The position numbers and the translations under genes were made by a program. From assembly GCA_047495785.1 (NCBI GenBank), contig JBLDXI010000040.1, positions 310,001-374,000 on the forward strand: 64,000 nt of DNA, read 5' to 3'. The notes beneath the pieces are model-generated. The model had not been told where the DNA came from. It did not search any database and saw nothing but the letters and a program-made list of their open reading frames with translations. Within the stretch, counting starts at the first letter, position 1. Every line of letters starts with the position of its first letter. This stretch comes from Lepidodermella squamata (Eukaryota; Gastrotricha). Shown piece after piece: positions 35,831 to 48,179 of this stretch.

Positions 35831-38239
35831 GCTCGCACGCGCACGCGACGCTGATATACAGTCACTTAATCGATTTCTTCAGGTATTAGCTTTCTTACTT
35901 ACTTACTTACTCATCGAAACAATACTAACACAGGAAATAGTGTCGACAGCGCTGATTCGCGAGTTGAAAAATACTTTTTTTTCGGAGAAAACAACCCAAG
36001 GCTAAACGCGAAATCGGTTGCGTAAAACAAATACGGTGGTCAATTATGAACGATGACACAAGCTACGATATATGAATTAAGGACGAGTAAATAAAGAGTA
36101 AACAAGGTGGTTAGAGTACGTCCGCTGGATGCAAATTAGACGAATAAACAGCCCCGCAGGTAAGTTTGGTGGTCAAATATCCTCGATCGATCAATCAAAA
36201 CGCAATGATTCTCAATTCTATTCTATTAAGAATTCACCAATTGTAATTTAGAGCGCTTTAACAGGAACAGTGTGCACAAATTCAATCGAAATTAACAGAG
36301 CACCCTTGCCAGTTACGAAAATTGAAGTCTAAAATCAATCACTGAGTGCATTTGAATGCATAACTAAACTGATAAGAGATGAAATACGCTTTCATGTCAC
36401 TGTAACATGAGCAGATACGTTGGCTTATTCCCGTAACTGCGAATGAGAAGGGCACAGACAGCTAATTTAAGTATGTCTTTGCTAAGCATTTCAGAGTAGC
36501 TTCTACTAGAATTTTGTGCTTGGGTTCATGGGAGCAGAGAAACACGCTCAATGCCAACTGATGATCAAATACGCAGACTTTGATCAGCTCCATATAACAA
36601 ATAGCTCCTTCAACTTTACGATTAGAAGTAGCAGCAAAACAGTAAGGTGTCAACTCAGCAACACAGATGAAGCGCCTTAATGCTTGTATGTAAAATGCAC
36701 CAGGTAAGCTCGGTGACCGAGCATCGGAGCTTCTATCTGATTTGCGCACTGCGGTTACGAGTTAAGAGTATTAACAAATGATCAATACACTTGCGCGTCA
36801 AAGGGTTAATTTTCAGTTATGAAGAAACAAATATGGCAAATTTGAGGGATGAGGAACAAGGAGGGAACAAGGTAAATATCAGTGTAGTGTACAGGTTACT
36901 TACGAAACAATAGCCTCGCCGTGCCTGTCATTGCCCAAATAATGTTCAGCGATAAACGAAGTAAGAGAGATGGGAGGAAACGGGAAGCTAAATTGGAGCC
37001 TCGGTACTAACCCCGAAACGATCGAAGTCGGTCAACACTAAAGAATCAGGTGAGCTGTGAGAGGTTGGTGCCGCGAAATTCCGAAGGCTTAGCTATTTCA
37101 GCTATTTTCAACCCCATTCACATTCAACGGCGAAGGAGGTAGAAGGATAAAGGGGAGCAGAAACACAACACACAGCCACTAACCACTTGAGCAGTCGAAT
37201 TCACACTCGAGACTCAAGAAGCGGGCTGCGGAGCGATTTCCGTTGGCCAAATTCAAACATAGCGCGCTAAATTCAAAATATGATCTCAACCAAAAAAACA
37301 GCAACCTATCGTAATTATTCAAAATTGTGATCAATCCCACAATTTCAACATATTAAAAATATTTGTCGCATGCTTTTTTCAGGACTTGATTTCTCAAGAA
37401 TGATCAGGCGCACGAACTTTTTTCAACGGTAACAGCCGATAACCGATAACCGACAACCGTAATTGATTTGCAGTAAGGGAAAGGGTAACGTTAGGTATGA
37501 CAAGTGGCCTAGAAAAAAATATAGACCATATAGCATGTTTGGCCAGAAGTTTTCGAGTCTTTTTGAGTTTGATTACTTTACATCTGAACATGCTCAACTT
37601 CGGACTTGAGCTAGCAGGAAAAGCCGCCGGATCGTTTACTCTATACCCTCTTATAGTCAATTCTAAACAAAATGGGTGAGTTCATAGTTATATGTGGGAA
37701 GAAACTTACGATCGGGAAAAGTCAATGGGAAAGTGTTCGAACCGTCACTTTTACTGATGCTGAAATCAGTTGGAACTTCATCACCGGAAAATATCAGAGA
37801 TGCTGACTGGTGGTCAAGCGCAGCTATCTGAAAAACTTATAAATACTCCCTTTATTAATAGCGCATACAGCTCTATGTAGCAGAATTTTCATGTAGAATT
37901 AGCTCTATCAGGACCGGACAGCGACGACCATCCAGCAAACAAACAAAATAAAATTCGAGGGCGTATCAACCATACTAACTGGAAAACTGACCGCCAGTCA
38001 AGTCATTTAGCTGATCACCGACTTCAGAAAATTCGACGCATTCATTGTCCGAATTTTATTTCATATTTCATCACCAACGGCAATCATATCAAAACCGACG
38101 GCCTTGATTCTTTATCATTCACATAACACCGACGTGTCACTTACACCTTTAGGCAGTTCGATGTGTCATTCATTCAACGTTAGCTGTACTAGCATTTTAT
38201 CAGGCCTGCTAGTGCCAGCCGTTTTTTTAGGGAATACAA
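35831..38239. other. Long intergenic region, no supported gene
   Basis: Several short frames exist (minus 36462-36749; plus 37497-37679). The minus frame has protein-like composition (TPYCFAATSNRKVEGAICY), but I could not join it in phase to an upstream exon. A (CTTA)n stretch is present at about 35893-35911. Nothing else is recognised. Confidence 0.35.
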
Positions 38240-38504
38240 ATGTCAAAGAGTAGCGAGCAGAACATACCCGAGTCTGAGGTAGTAAAGCCTTTAGTAAACC
38301 TCGGTTAATTAATTTTTAATGCAACAAATCACTCGATTTGCGTGACGCGACGTGATTTTTTTCTAGCTGGAAACATATTACATGTCTGAAGCATTTCCTG
38401 TGCCACTTGCGGACGCAAAAAATTGCATTATCGGAAAATTACTACAAGACCAGCACAACTTCGACGTGCCTATGCTGAGCCCTTGTTCCGTACATCACTC
38501 TTGA
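38240..38504 (+). CDS. Possible two-exon small protein (58 aa)
   Basis: Exon 38240-38278 (MSKSSEQNIPESE) ends at GAG|GTAGTA. A TTTTTTTCTAG acceptor leads to exon 38367-38504 (LETYYMSEAFPVPLADAKNC...), which stays open to a TGA. Both phases are 0. There is no signal peptide and no known domain. It sits about 300 bases before the channel operon, so it could be an upstream small gene or a chance frame. Confidence 0.3.
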
Positions 38505-38796
38505 GAGTGATCTTCGTCTGTGGTGGATTTCTAGTGGACTCCTTTGTGTCCTGGTTCCTGGTTGGCTAGATGCAAGGAATTCTATTCCCAGCAATTTTCT
38601 TAATTCACATTTAGATACTCTTATATTATTGCAATCGATTTTTTTAGTACCTAAATCATGACAGGAAGTCGAAAGAAGTTTTCATTACAACCGGATATCG
38701 AGTTTCTGATACGGAATTGCTATACTCAGACTGCTATCTTTATTAATTTACTAGCAGACAGTGTACATTTCTTTCATTTTTTCAATAGCGGGCTAA

Positions 38797-40755
38797 ATGT
38801 TTTATGATTATATCCAACTGGCGAGCAATTTATTGTTAACTTATGGATGTATAATTTCAGCAATTGAAATACCCCTTGAAGCCCCTCCAGCGATTCCCAG
38901 TGAATGCCTGGGAGCGAACGCGACAGGTAAAGCTTCCGAGCAAGAAGTGGCCGATATTTTCTTCAAACCTTACGGAAAATGGACGCGGCCAAGACTGAAC
39001 TCAAGCGATACGGTGCTAGTCGACATAAGCTTTGTGCTCTCTTCTATAACTGAAGTGGTGGGCATATGCTTTAAAGTACCCGAATTCTTTCAAAATGACA
39101 ATTTTCCTAATTTTTTAGTCGGAGCGCGAAAATATAATGAAGATCTCCGGATATCTTAGTGTGGTAATGTATCGAAATTGTGAATATTAAGGATAAAATC
39201 TGAATTTTAGAAGTGGATGGATGGATTTCGTGTCTGGAGGCACAAGTTTCCATATAGCTGTGTTAATTACGTTGGTAAGTTCTCTTCAGTTGAAGGCATT
39301 TTCTTTTGAAGCAAATTGGCTCAATTTCAGTATTACCTGCCAGGAAAATTTGGCTTCCAGACATAGCTCAGGTAATCCACCTTAACAATTTCGAATAGCT
39401 TGATAGATAAGTTTGCAGATGAACTCGGATGGGCGGTACACGTTGATGGGCAAGCAAGATGAGAAAGTTAGGATACACTCAAACGGCTATACGATCTACA
39501 GTCCTGGTGGAACCTTTGCAGTGTATTGCCACTACGACATGACTCTGTTCCCTCTCGATACACAAACTTGCGCTCTCGAATTAGAAAGGTGACCTAATTA
39601 TTTCTACAGAAAGTACTGTAACATTCGATTTTCTAGCTGGCGTTATACGAGGGCTTACATGAAATTCGAAGCCTCGAACAATATAACTTTGAGATACTAC
39701 AAAACAAATGAGCAATGGGATTTGATTGGGACATCAATGGCTATGATGAACTTCTCCTATTTGGACCCTTCAACATCCTTTGAACACATTGAATTCTACT
39801 TCACTATTCGAAGAAAAGTTGGATATTACATGTAAATCTGTTCTTAACTAGCCAGATGCCTTCATTTCAATGTTCATTTAGGGTTAACGTCATAATTCCA
39901 AGCCTTCTGATCTCTTTGGCACATTTAGCGGCTTTTGCTGTTCCGAGCCATGAATCAGAGAAAATCTGCATCTCTTTCACTTGTTTACTTGCCTACTTGG
40001 TTTTTCAAACTATGGTCGTCGAAGATTTGCCAAGGTATGATGCTTTTAACCCTAAGATTTCCAATCAAACACGATTTTGGATCAAGATCAAGTGACAACA
40101 TTCCTCTCCTCACGATCTATATCGCCCTGCAAATGGCTTACATTGCAATTTCAATTGTAAGATGACATTGAGCTGTGACCCTCCTTAATTCTTTCCATCT
40201 CAGCTCGGCGAAGGCTTGGGAATGTATGCGGTGAATCATATATACTCCCACGGGGCATTTGCCCCAGCGCATGTTCCTGCCTGGCTGCTTTGCTTTTTCA
40301 AATGCGTTGGAATGTTGGTCTGCATGCCTTATCAACCGCAATCAGTTCATCGAATCGACGAGATAGCTAACGCGGATCTTGACGATAGCTTCGAACTCTC
40401 GACAACGAATGGCGGGTCGTTCAGTGAAAGTGAAGTCCCGAATGGCCAACCCTCATCTGATTCGAACGGCGCCCCGCCACCCGGTGGTTACATCAAATCG
40501 AACGGAACTTCCCGCGCCAACAAATCCCGGTCCCAGCAGAAATCGACTACAGCTGAGATAAAGCGGAAAGAGAGCATGCACGTAGCTGAGAACTGGCATG
40601 TTGAATTTGATATGAGGCAAATGCAGTGGTATTACGTATCGCACGTTGTTGACCGCTTTTTCGCCGTTTTTTACATTCTATGCATTATCGTTACGCCTAT
40701 TGCGCTTTTCGCAATTTACGCGGAGATTCACCAACGCGAACACGGCCATCACTAA
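38797..40755 (+). CDS. Cys-loop ligand-gated ion channel subunit (nAChR-like), copy 1
   Basis: About nine exons join in phase. The extracellular domain ends with the diagnostic Cys loop CHYDMTLFPLDTQTC (13 residues between the cysteines, central FPLD), after LPARKIWLPDIAQMNSDG of loop A. M1 begins YYMRVNVIIPSLLISL, and M2 (EKICISFTCLLAYLVFQTMV) is followed by DLPRSSDNIPLL into M3. A long Ser-rich intracellular loop and M4 (FFAVFYILCIIVTPIALFAIY) complete the family layout. M2 opens with SEK, resembling the GEK of cation-selective receptors, so a cation channel is likely. No vicinal CC is present in loop C, so it would be a non-alpha-type subunit. The N-terminal leader is weak. The ATG at 38797 follows TTTTTTCAATAG, a possible trans-splice acceptor. 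Confidence 0.85.
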
Positions 40756-40796
40756 ATAAATTCTTGACGTAATTTATCTTAGAAATTTGCGATTTA
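40756..40796 (+). promoter_or_regulatory. 41-base intercistronic region: poly(A) signal plus trans-splice-like acceptor
   Basis: AATAAA (about 40756-40761) overlaps the end of the first channel gene. Then TTTATCTTAG ends 14 bases before the ATG of the second. Such tight spacing leaves little room for an independent promoter and matches an operon resolved by polyadenylation and spliced-leader addition. Confidence 0.45.
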
Positions 40797-42733
40797 ATGA
40801 AAGCAATAGCTGGCCTTCTTATCCTTCTGCGGAGCTTTTCATCTTTATTGGCTCAGCCTACTATACCAAGGCCGGCAGATTGTGCTTACTCCACCAAGGC
40901 GGTGTCAGATCAGGACGTTGAAGACAACATTTTCAAGAAATTCGATGCATGGCAACGACCAGTGTTGAATGCTACGCAACCGATAGTCGTCAATCTGACT
41001 TTTGTCCTGTCTTCTATTGCTGATGTGGTAACTTGGCTTAATAATGAGAATAACTTGAAATTTATATATTCCACCTAGCGCGAGAGGGAGCGAATCATGA
41101 AAATCTCTGGCTACCTCAGCGTGGTAAGATCATATTCAGCGAAATTTGTCTAAATTCGCGAAAAATTCTCAGAGATGGATGGATGAGTTCAGAGTTTGGG
41201 CAAATACCTCCTATAAATGTGTCGATTACGTCGGTGAGTTAATGATGAGAATCCCAGATTTTCATACCTCAACTCTATTTTCTAGTTCTACCTGCTAGGA
41301 AGATATGGATCCCCGATATAGCTCAAATGAATTCGGATGGCCGTTACATTCTGATGGGGAAAGAAAAGGAGAAAGTCAGAATCTACGCAAATGGCTATGC
41401 GATTTACAGCCCGGGAGGGACATTCGAGATTTACTGTGAATACGATTTGAGACTGTGAGTTCGATTGAGTATCAAGTTGAAATTCTAAATCAACTTCTCA
41501 TAGATTTCCCTTCGACACTCAGGTAAGAATTTGCCAGATTCTTGCTAAATAGAGCTAACCCTACCTCGTCATTAAGGCATGTACTATTGAGCTAGAAAGG
41601 TGAGTTACAACTGAGAAGCTTTGAAGGGTTAAAGTAATTCCGTGCAGTTGGAGATATTCCAACTCTGAAATGAGATTTTACCTGTTTACCAACGTCACGA
41701 TGAAATACTTCAAGCCTAATGAACAATGGGACGTAGCAGGCCTATCGATGAAGCTGTCCAACGACTCGGTCCGCATGACAAATTCATTCGACCATGTCGA
41801 TTTCATCATCAAAATCAAACGAAAATCTATGCATTACATGTGAGTACTGCATATGGGTTCTCGCAGCATTCAGCTTTCATTTTTTAACCTTCGCATAGGC
41901 TTAACGTCATAGTGCCCAGCATTCTGATATCGATTGCCCACATTGCCGCGTTTTCAGTGCCTATTCGTGATGATAAAAGGATTACGATCACTTTCACCTG
42001 CCTCCTGTCGTATTCGGTTTTTCAGACCATGGTTTTAACCGATATCCCAAGGTAGGATTATTTTACCGTTTTCCAAATCCAGTGAAGTTTTTCTCAGGTC
42101 TAGTGACAAAATTCCTTTGTTGACTACTTACATCGACCTACAACAAGGTTTTATCGCCCTATCAATGGTAAGTCTTGAATCCTTACCGTGAATTATTAAT
42201 TATTTGAAGCTGTTTATCAGCTCGGTGAAGGTCTCGCCCTTTGGCTGTTGAGTAACGTCTATATCTACGGAGATTCTAAACCGAAAAACGTCCCCAATTG
42301 GATGTTTTGCGTCGCTCAAGGCATTGGATGTTGCCTCAATATGTTCTATCACCCTCCAACTGCACCACCACCCCCACCTCAAGCAGCTTCAGTAGCCGAG
42401 CGGCGCCGAAGTCAGCATTACTCTGTGGATAAGAAAAGCGGCAATCATTACAAGAAGCAAAGTGTCCAAGCCGACCGAAGGGGTAGCGTCTATCACGTCA
42501 ACGGCGATTTCAGACGGCAGAGCATGATCCCACCCGGTGGACTGGTAGTAGATCTCAACAGCTCATCATATTTCGATGGCGATCGTGACTTGGATGGCGA
42601 TGAGAGCAAACAAGAGTTGGACACGCGCCAAATGAAATGGCACTTTGTCGCCCATGTTGCCGGGCGGCTTTTCGCCTTCATCTATATTCTCAGCATTTTC
42701 ATAACTCCAATCGCCATGTTTGCAATGTACTAA
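40797..42733 (+). CDS. Cys-loop ligand-gated ion channel subunit (nAChR-like), copy 2
   Basis: It opens with a clear signal peptide (MKAIAGLLILLRSFSSLLAQ). About eleven exons join in phase. The Cys loop reads CEYDLRLFPFDTQAC, interrupted by two small introns, one directly after the Arg-Leu and one after the Gln. M1 (LNVIVPSILISIAHIAAFSV), M2 (KRITITFTCLLSYSVFQTMV), M3 (LQQGFIALSM) and M4 (FAFIYILSIFITPIAMFAMY) align with copy 1, as do exon borders up to the Cys loop. The M2 mouth is DDK instead of SEK. The intracellular loop carries PPPPPP and RRRSQHYS stretches. It is a tandem duplicate of the upstream gene and probably co-transcribed with it; the two may form a heteromeric channel. No vicinal cysteines are seen in loop C. 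Confidence 0.85.
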
Positions 42734-43493
42734 GAGGGACAGTGATTTCTCATTCAGAAAAAAATAAAATTCGTATGTATCAGCTTATGGCTATTGCCCG
42801 TTGGGAGTCGCAGCGGTATGTCTAGCCTCCGCAAAGTGGTCCAATTTAGCGGCTTTTACTGCGTAGCGATTCAGTCAAAATCAGCTTTTACAATTGTGTC
42901 CTAATTGGGAAGGGCTATTGTCTGCTTTCGTCATTACAGCAAGTGGGCAGGACCAAAAATGACCGCGCCATGACGGAATTCTTTAGCCACTTCACTTCAC
43001 TTCCTCTCTCAATGCTACATCCAAATTTGACCTTCCAAAAATAGATTATCGGTTGATTTAGAGTAATGCAGTTGCAGGATAGTATGAATCTTGAAAATGC
43101 TATGAATTTATTAAAATGATGCTTGATTCCGATCAGCAGTGCGAAAATTCCACCCATGTGTGCGGGCAGGAATACAGGAAATGACGATATGATTCACGCG
43201 TTATTTGTAGGAATGTTATTGCTTCCCTAAAGCAAATATCGGAAAAAAGCGATTGCGTGGCTTTTCAGCGCTAAATAATTCTGCGACCAACTGCACCAGA
43301 AATTTTAATTTTCAACACGTCAGAAAAAACCTACGCATCCGAAATTAAAAACACCGCTTTTGTATTATTTCATCTACGCGACCTACGCGTGTTTTTCTGG
43401 CAAGCCATAATGTAATAAACATTTTTGATTACTATCGGATTTTTGTCGCGCTAGAATCAGATTAATTTTCAATTTATCATATAGTTTCTACCA
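42734..43493. other. Intergenic region, no supported gene
   Basis: AT-rich. The acceptor-like CATATAG at about 43480 precedes the ATG at 43494. Nothing else is recognised. Confidence 0.4.
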
Positions 43494-44137
43494 ATGGCAA
43501 GGCTTGCAGTGATAACATCGCTACTTATCTCATGTTTAGCTGTGGCGACTTTAGCAGCTCCGGCTAAGGTCGCGAGGCAGAAGAACCGGTCGTTTAAGAA
43601 CTCGGAATCCCAAAACAAAGTAGTTGTAGCAGACCCAGAGGCTGGGGAGGCTGCTGGAGAGGCTAATCAAGGCCAACTGGTCGAAGCAGTTCGTGATTTG
43701 GTGTTGGGCAAACTCGAGGAGACTGAACTGGAAGAAATTCGTAATCTGCTGAAAAGTGAGTCCGAAATTATAGTGGACAATTTTCTTAATGAATCACTTT
43801 TATTTCTTAAAGGCTCAACGGACTCAGACCGACGTCAACAAATGATTAGGCGTATTGCTGACTCAATCCGGGGCCTCACTAGTAAATGCCCACCTACTCT
43901 CCCTGCTGCCTTCTGCAAGCAACCGTAAGTAAAATGCTATTAGATATTGGAATGTGGGTGGATTTTTATTGCAAATTTGCATGATTGAATTCATCACGGA
44001 CGTTGTTTTTATCCAGGTTGACATTCTTTCTATGGATGAAGGAGGTGCGCAATCAAGAGAAGGAGAGGCAAAACTACGAATACGTTAAGAAGTTCATCAA
44101 TGATCTTTACATCAACAGCAACAAAGAATCGAATTAA
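43494..44137 (+). CDS. Secreted TFFLW-family protein, paralogue 1
   Basis: Three exons: 43494-43755, 43813-43924 and 44017-44137, phases 1 and 2. The signal peptide is ARLAVITSLLISCLAVATLA. The middle is variable and acidic (LGKLEETELEEIRNLLK). The conserved C-terminal block runs DRRQQMIRRIADSIRGL, then CPPTLPAAFCKQPLTFFLWM, then KEVRNQEKERQNYEYV. The only two cysteines of the mature chain lie in the CPxxLPxxFC block and probably form one disulfide. The family is not recognised. The family intron after Pro-Leu is shifted 4 bases upstream here compared with the other three paralogues, and this copy has an extra intron after LLK. Confidence 0.8.
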
Positions 44138-45534
44138 CATTTTATAGAATTCTAGTTATTTCTGCCTAATGTATATGAAATTGTTCTCGACTCTCCTTTT
44201 GTCTGTGATCTGTGATCATCATCTCAACTCGCGTGGCTATTTTTAGTCCTGAATCAATTTCCGCTTTTCTCTATTTCTGAATTTACTCTCTCGCTAGGTC
44301 GATGCCTGGAGAAAAGTCGTTTATTTGAACATAGAAATTCTAGCTTAATTATGAAAATTATAGTACTGCTTCACATTTTTCTTGTATTTTCTATTTGCGT
44401 GAAATGAAATTTTTCCACAAATCAGTCTTTTTCGGTGTATAGCTATATCATTTTCTTATGGCCTTTCCCGAGAAGTGGTGCATTCCCAGTTGGGCATCGG
44501 TCACTAATAACGCATAATTTTGAGTCCTAATAGCTTACGTCCAGGTCACGGAAATGCTATCAAACCATACTTATACGCAGGTAGAATCTAATTAGGATGG
44601 TGTTGGCATTCGTAAATTTGAAAATGTGGTTACTAAGGCTATAATGACGAGGTCTGCCGTATTTGGACGATTGACGGCTTCATCTGATGAATCGGCCTGA
44701 TGAGAAATTTAATCATCAGCACGCATTTCAGCAAGGCGCCGCTCGCCATGCTGCGCTGTCTCTTAACCGGATGAGACTGTGGAATGTGATACCTTGGCGA
44801 TTTTCCATACGATAAGCCTAATTAAAGTAGCATTTTCACAGTTCGCCTTCAGCCCCCATTTAGTTCAAAGTCAAAAAGGTCTAGATCATCCATCATGTCG
44901 CAGAAATTCTCTGTGAAATGGGATACTCATGAAAACAACAGAATGAGAGTTCGTCGCCTCTCCAAAACGTGATATCCGTAAGCGGCAAGCCGGAACCGTG
45001 TGTTTGCCAGTAATAGTCACGGCACTGCCTAATCCTACGCAGCTGAAAGATGATTTCAGCATTTTTCTATCCTTCAAATTCTAGGCCGTCCCAAACCAAA
45101 TTTTTTCGTCCTGAAAACCCAAGATTTAATTACGAGTCTGAGAATTTATTTCAAATGATTCGGAACTAAGCGACCATCAATAATATTATTGTTTTTTTCT
45201 ATCACTGGACGTATATCAGACAAGTGGGCGCTGGGAACCTGTTATCATCAAATTATTCAGTAATTCACAGCGTAAAACTGCAACGACGCCGTGATTTGTC
45301 GATACAAAGTCAATTACAGCCGAGAAAAAATGCAATCGCCGCTTGAACGCATGAACGACTTCCATTAAGCGAGATTTGTTCAGCGACTGACCAACTTTTT
45401 TCACTGACAGGAAAAGCACTCAGAGCGTGTTGTCTCTGCGTTTTTTTCTGATAATTTAACTCATTTTCTCATTCTTTCGAAAAAATCTCCTGCATATATT
45501 TTAGAATTTAAACTTCAGTTAGCAATCCGCAGAT
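44138..45534. other. Intergenic region, no supported gene
   Basis: No reading frame with recognisable content. It includes the 3' UTR of paralogue 1 and the promoter of paralogue 2 (acceptor-like CCGCAG just before the ATG at 45535). Confidence 0.4.
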
Positions 45535-46262
45535 ATGGAATTGTCGGTTTTAGCAATTTTACTGTTGACCGTGGCTGTTTTCTGCGAAGAGATTCCCCAG
45601 GACTTGGCTGAGATTTTCGAACAGAGCGAGGATAAATCAAAATTTATCGACGAATTGCTCGAAGCTGGTGACTACTTAACGAACCAAAACGCTGCAATGT
45701 CATCGATAGGCCTTCGAACGGGTAATTCCCAGCTGAGTAAGATGAAGGCTCTTCAAAACATGGTATCGGCAAAGGCAGCGAAGGACCCTCGTAAGGCGGC
45801 GGATCAAGCTACGAAGCAAAAGGAGCCCTCGAACATCGAAGGCAGCCGGCGTCAACTCGACGAAATGCGAACACTACTAACGAGCTCTGACAACTCGCCG
45901 CGGAGGCAGATGCTTCTCAGGATGATTGCTGACGCTGTGAAAGCCCGTTCTGGCAACTGCCCATCCACGCTACCACCAGGTTTCTGCAGGCAACCTTTGG
46001 TTAGTTATTAGCATAGGTCTTCTTATCGTTTTAAATTTCGATTTTATTTCCATTTTAGACATTCTTCCTTTGGTTGAAGGAAGTACGTGAGCAGGAAAAG
46101 GAACGTGAAATGTACGATGCTGTGAAGGGCATGCTGACGGCGATGTTCTCTAGTCCGGCTGATGCGAAAGCGCTTGAAAACAACAAGCCAGCCCACGCTG
46201 CTGGATCGCTGCTCCCCGCCGCCGCCTCGCCGAGACTCTTGAAAGCAGCACGAGCTAACTAA
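45535..46262 (+). CDS. Secreted TFFLW-family protein, paralogue 2
   Basis: Two exons, 45535-45999 and 46059-46262, phase 0. The signal peptide is MELSVLAILLLTVAVFC. It has a long charged, variable region, then SPRRQMLLRMIADAVKA, CPSTLPPGFCRQPLTFFLWL and KEVREQEKEREMYDAV. It has the longest C-terminal tail of the four (about 45 residues, Ala-rich). The intron falls exactly between Leu and Thr of the PL-TFFLW motif. It is the same family as its three neighbours, with no known function. A cysteine at the end of the signal peptide is probably removed, leaving the conserved pair. Confidence 0.82.
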
Positions 46263-46898
46263 CACGCCTCCGCGGCAATCTTCATCGTCGTACTAGTCTC
46301 TATCGCCCTCAACTCGTCCTTTAAAATTGCTGAACGATCAAAGCATTGCATCCGCAACCGGTCTCATGGATGATTAGTGCACAATGATTTAGCTTAGGTT
46401 CAATATTTTAGTTAAGTTTCAGTTTATCAAACTTTAAGTTGAAAATTTCACTTAAACAATTATCATTTCTGTAGCACCAATTTGAATATTTTCGATTTTT
46501 TGTGTGAAGAAACGCGAATAAACATCAGAGAGTTGATTGAGAGTCTTATAAGCGGGGGTGGAGGGATTCAATTTTTTGAGAGTTACCGGACATTGGAAAA
46601 ACCAGTCTAATAACTTTTGTCATCACATGTGTGCGTTAATGCAAGTTTTATTAAATTAAAAAATTCCTATCATTTACGAACACAGACGTCATGTTTCGGG
46701 TCGTGATCTGGGGGAGATATGGCAAATTAGGCCTCAGTACTCAGATCGCCAGGCTTATTTAGAGGGCGCAGGTTCATCGATGCGAGATAATGGCAACATA
46801 CATGATATAAATCAACCATCCACGTAAAAGCAACGTAAAACGTAGAGACGATCTGAATTTTTGCCACTATTCTAGCTTATTTCTGCTTATTAGAAAAC

Positions 46899-47521
46899 AT
46901 GTTTATTCGAATTTTAACACCGAGCCTTTTGATTGGGGTATTTTTATCCACCTTTGTAGCATCAGACCCGGCTTTTGTGACTCACCTGCGCCGTGACAAA
47001 CAGCCTCGAGCAGCCATCGCTACGAATAAACTGCGTGTTAGGGTTGGCGATCAAATCCCGATAACTCAGGGCGCGAATGCTGCTTCGAAAGACGAAGGCT
47101 GGCTAAGCGCAGAAGCTGCAACTCCAGCGACGGATGCGAGTGCGAAAAATCAAAGCCGAGGCAATGCAACGGAGAGTATGAAGTCCCTAACATTTATTAG
47201 GAGTGTCCTTTTGAGTAAGGCCAGCAACCCCCAGCGGCACAACGTCTTGCGAGCTATTGCTAACCTAGTCAAAACGAACTCGAAGCAATGCCCTCCTTCG
47301 ATGCCTGCTGAATTTTGTCACCAACCATTGGTAAACTTATTGCATAGCTCGCTGTTTCAGATTTTAACCTAGTTTTTCCTCTATAGACATTTTTCCTCTG
47401 GTTGAAGGAGTATCGAAATCAAGAAAAGGAACGAGAGATGTATGAAAACGTTCGCCGTCTTCTTGTGCAACTACTCGCAAATCCGCAGCTGAACGCAGGC
47501 GAGCAAATCCCAGCAAATTAG
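46899..47521 (+). CDS. Secreted TFFLW-family protein, paralogue 3
   Basis: Two exons, 46899-47330 and 47387-47521, phase 0 at the family intron. The signal peptide is IRILTPSLLIGVFLSTFVAS. A basic pair LRRDKQPR shortly after the leader may be a processing site. The conserved block is NPQRHNVLRAIANLVKT, CPPSMPAEFCHQPLTFFLWL and KEYRNQEKEREMYENV, followed by a short tail ending GEQIPAN. The two cysteines are conserved. Confidence 0.8.
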
Positions 47522-48179
47522 CTATGAAGATCAAATCGCTATAAAACCAAATCAATAGCCAATCACAAATTTGTTTTTCCTATTCGATAATTTGTATCAC
47601 TTTGCATGATCAAGTAAAATTTGAGCATTTGTCATTTGGCTGATTGCTGACCATCAAAGTTTTAAATCTGAAAAAAATCAAGGTCAATATCTATTGTGAC
47701 CGAAAAATCTCAGACGTAAACAGTGAAACGCAAGCAAAATTTTGGCACAGAATTTTCATTACAGGAAAAACAAACCGGGAGCATATGTCGAGTGGGAAAT
47801 TTTTCTAGTATATTATGCGCCTTTCTCGGCTGCGCTTTATAGCAATTTGGATTCCGGAAATTTATTTTAGTCCGCATCAAAACCAGCACGGAAGCTTTTG
47901 CGTCAACACGTGATTTCCTGGTCCATTTAGTCGGTGCGTGTGAGATTAATATAGCAATTCCGGTATTGTTGTGGCTCTAAAGCGAGGGCGAATAAATCGC
48001 GCACCTCATTTTCACGCATGCGTGATTTTTAATATTACACGGATGTAAGAGGTGTGAAGAGAAAAATTAATAGCCTGGGAGGCAGAGGCTGTATTGCGTC
48101 TGGGCTTTTCAAAAAAGCCAATCAATTTCAGTCGGTAGAATTTCAAGCACGAAAAATCGTCTCATTATCGAGAGCATAA

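Noticed and set aside
36462-36749. Minus-strand frame with protein-like composition (TPYCFAATSNRKVEG)
   Set aside because: An upstream candidate exon (about 36900-37015) did not join in any open phase; no known domain.
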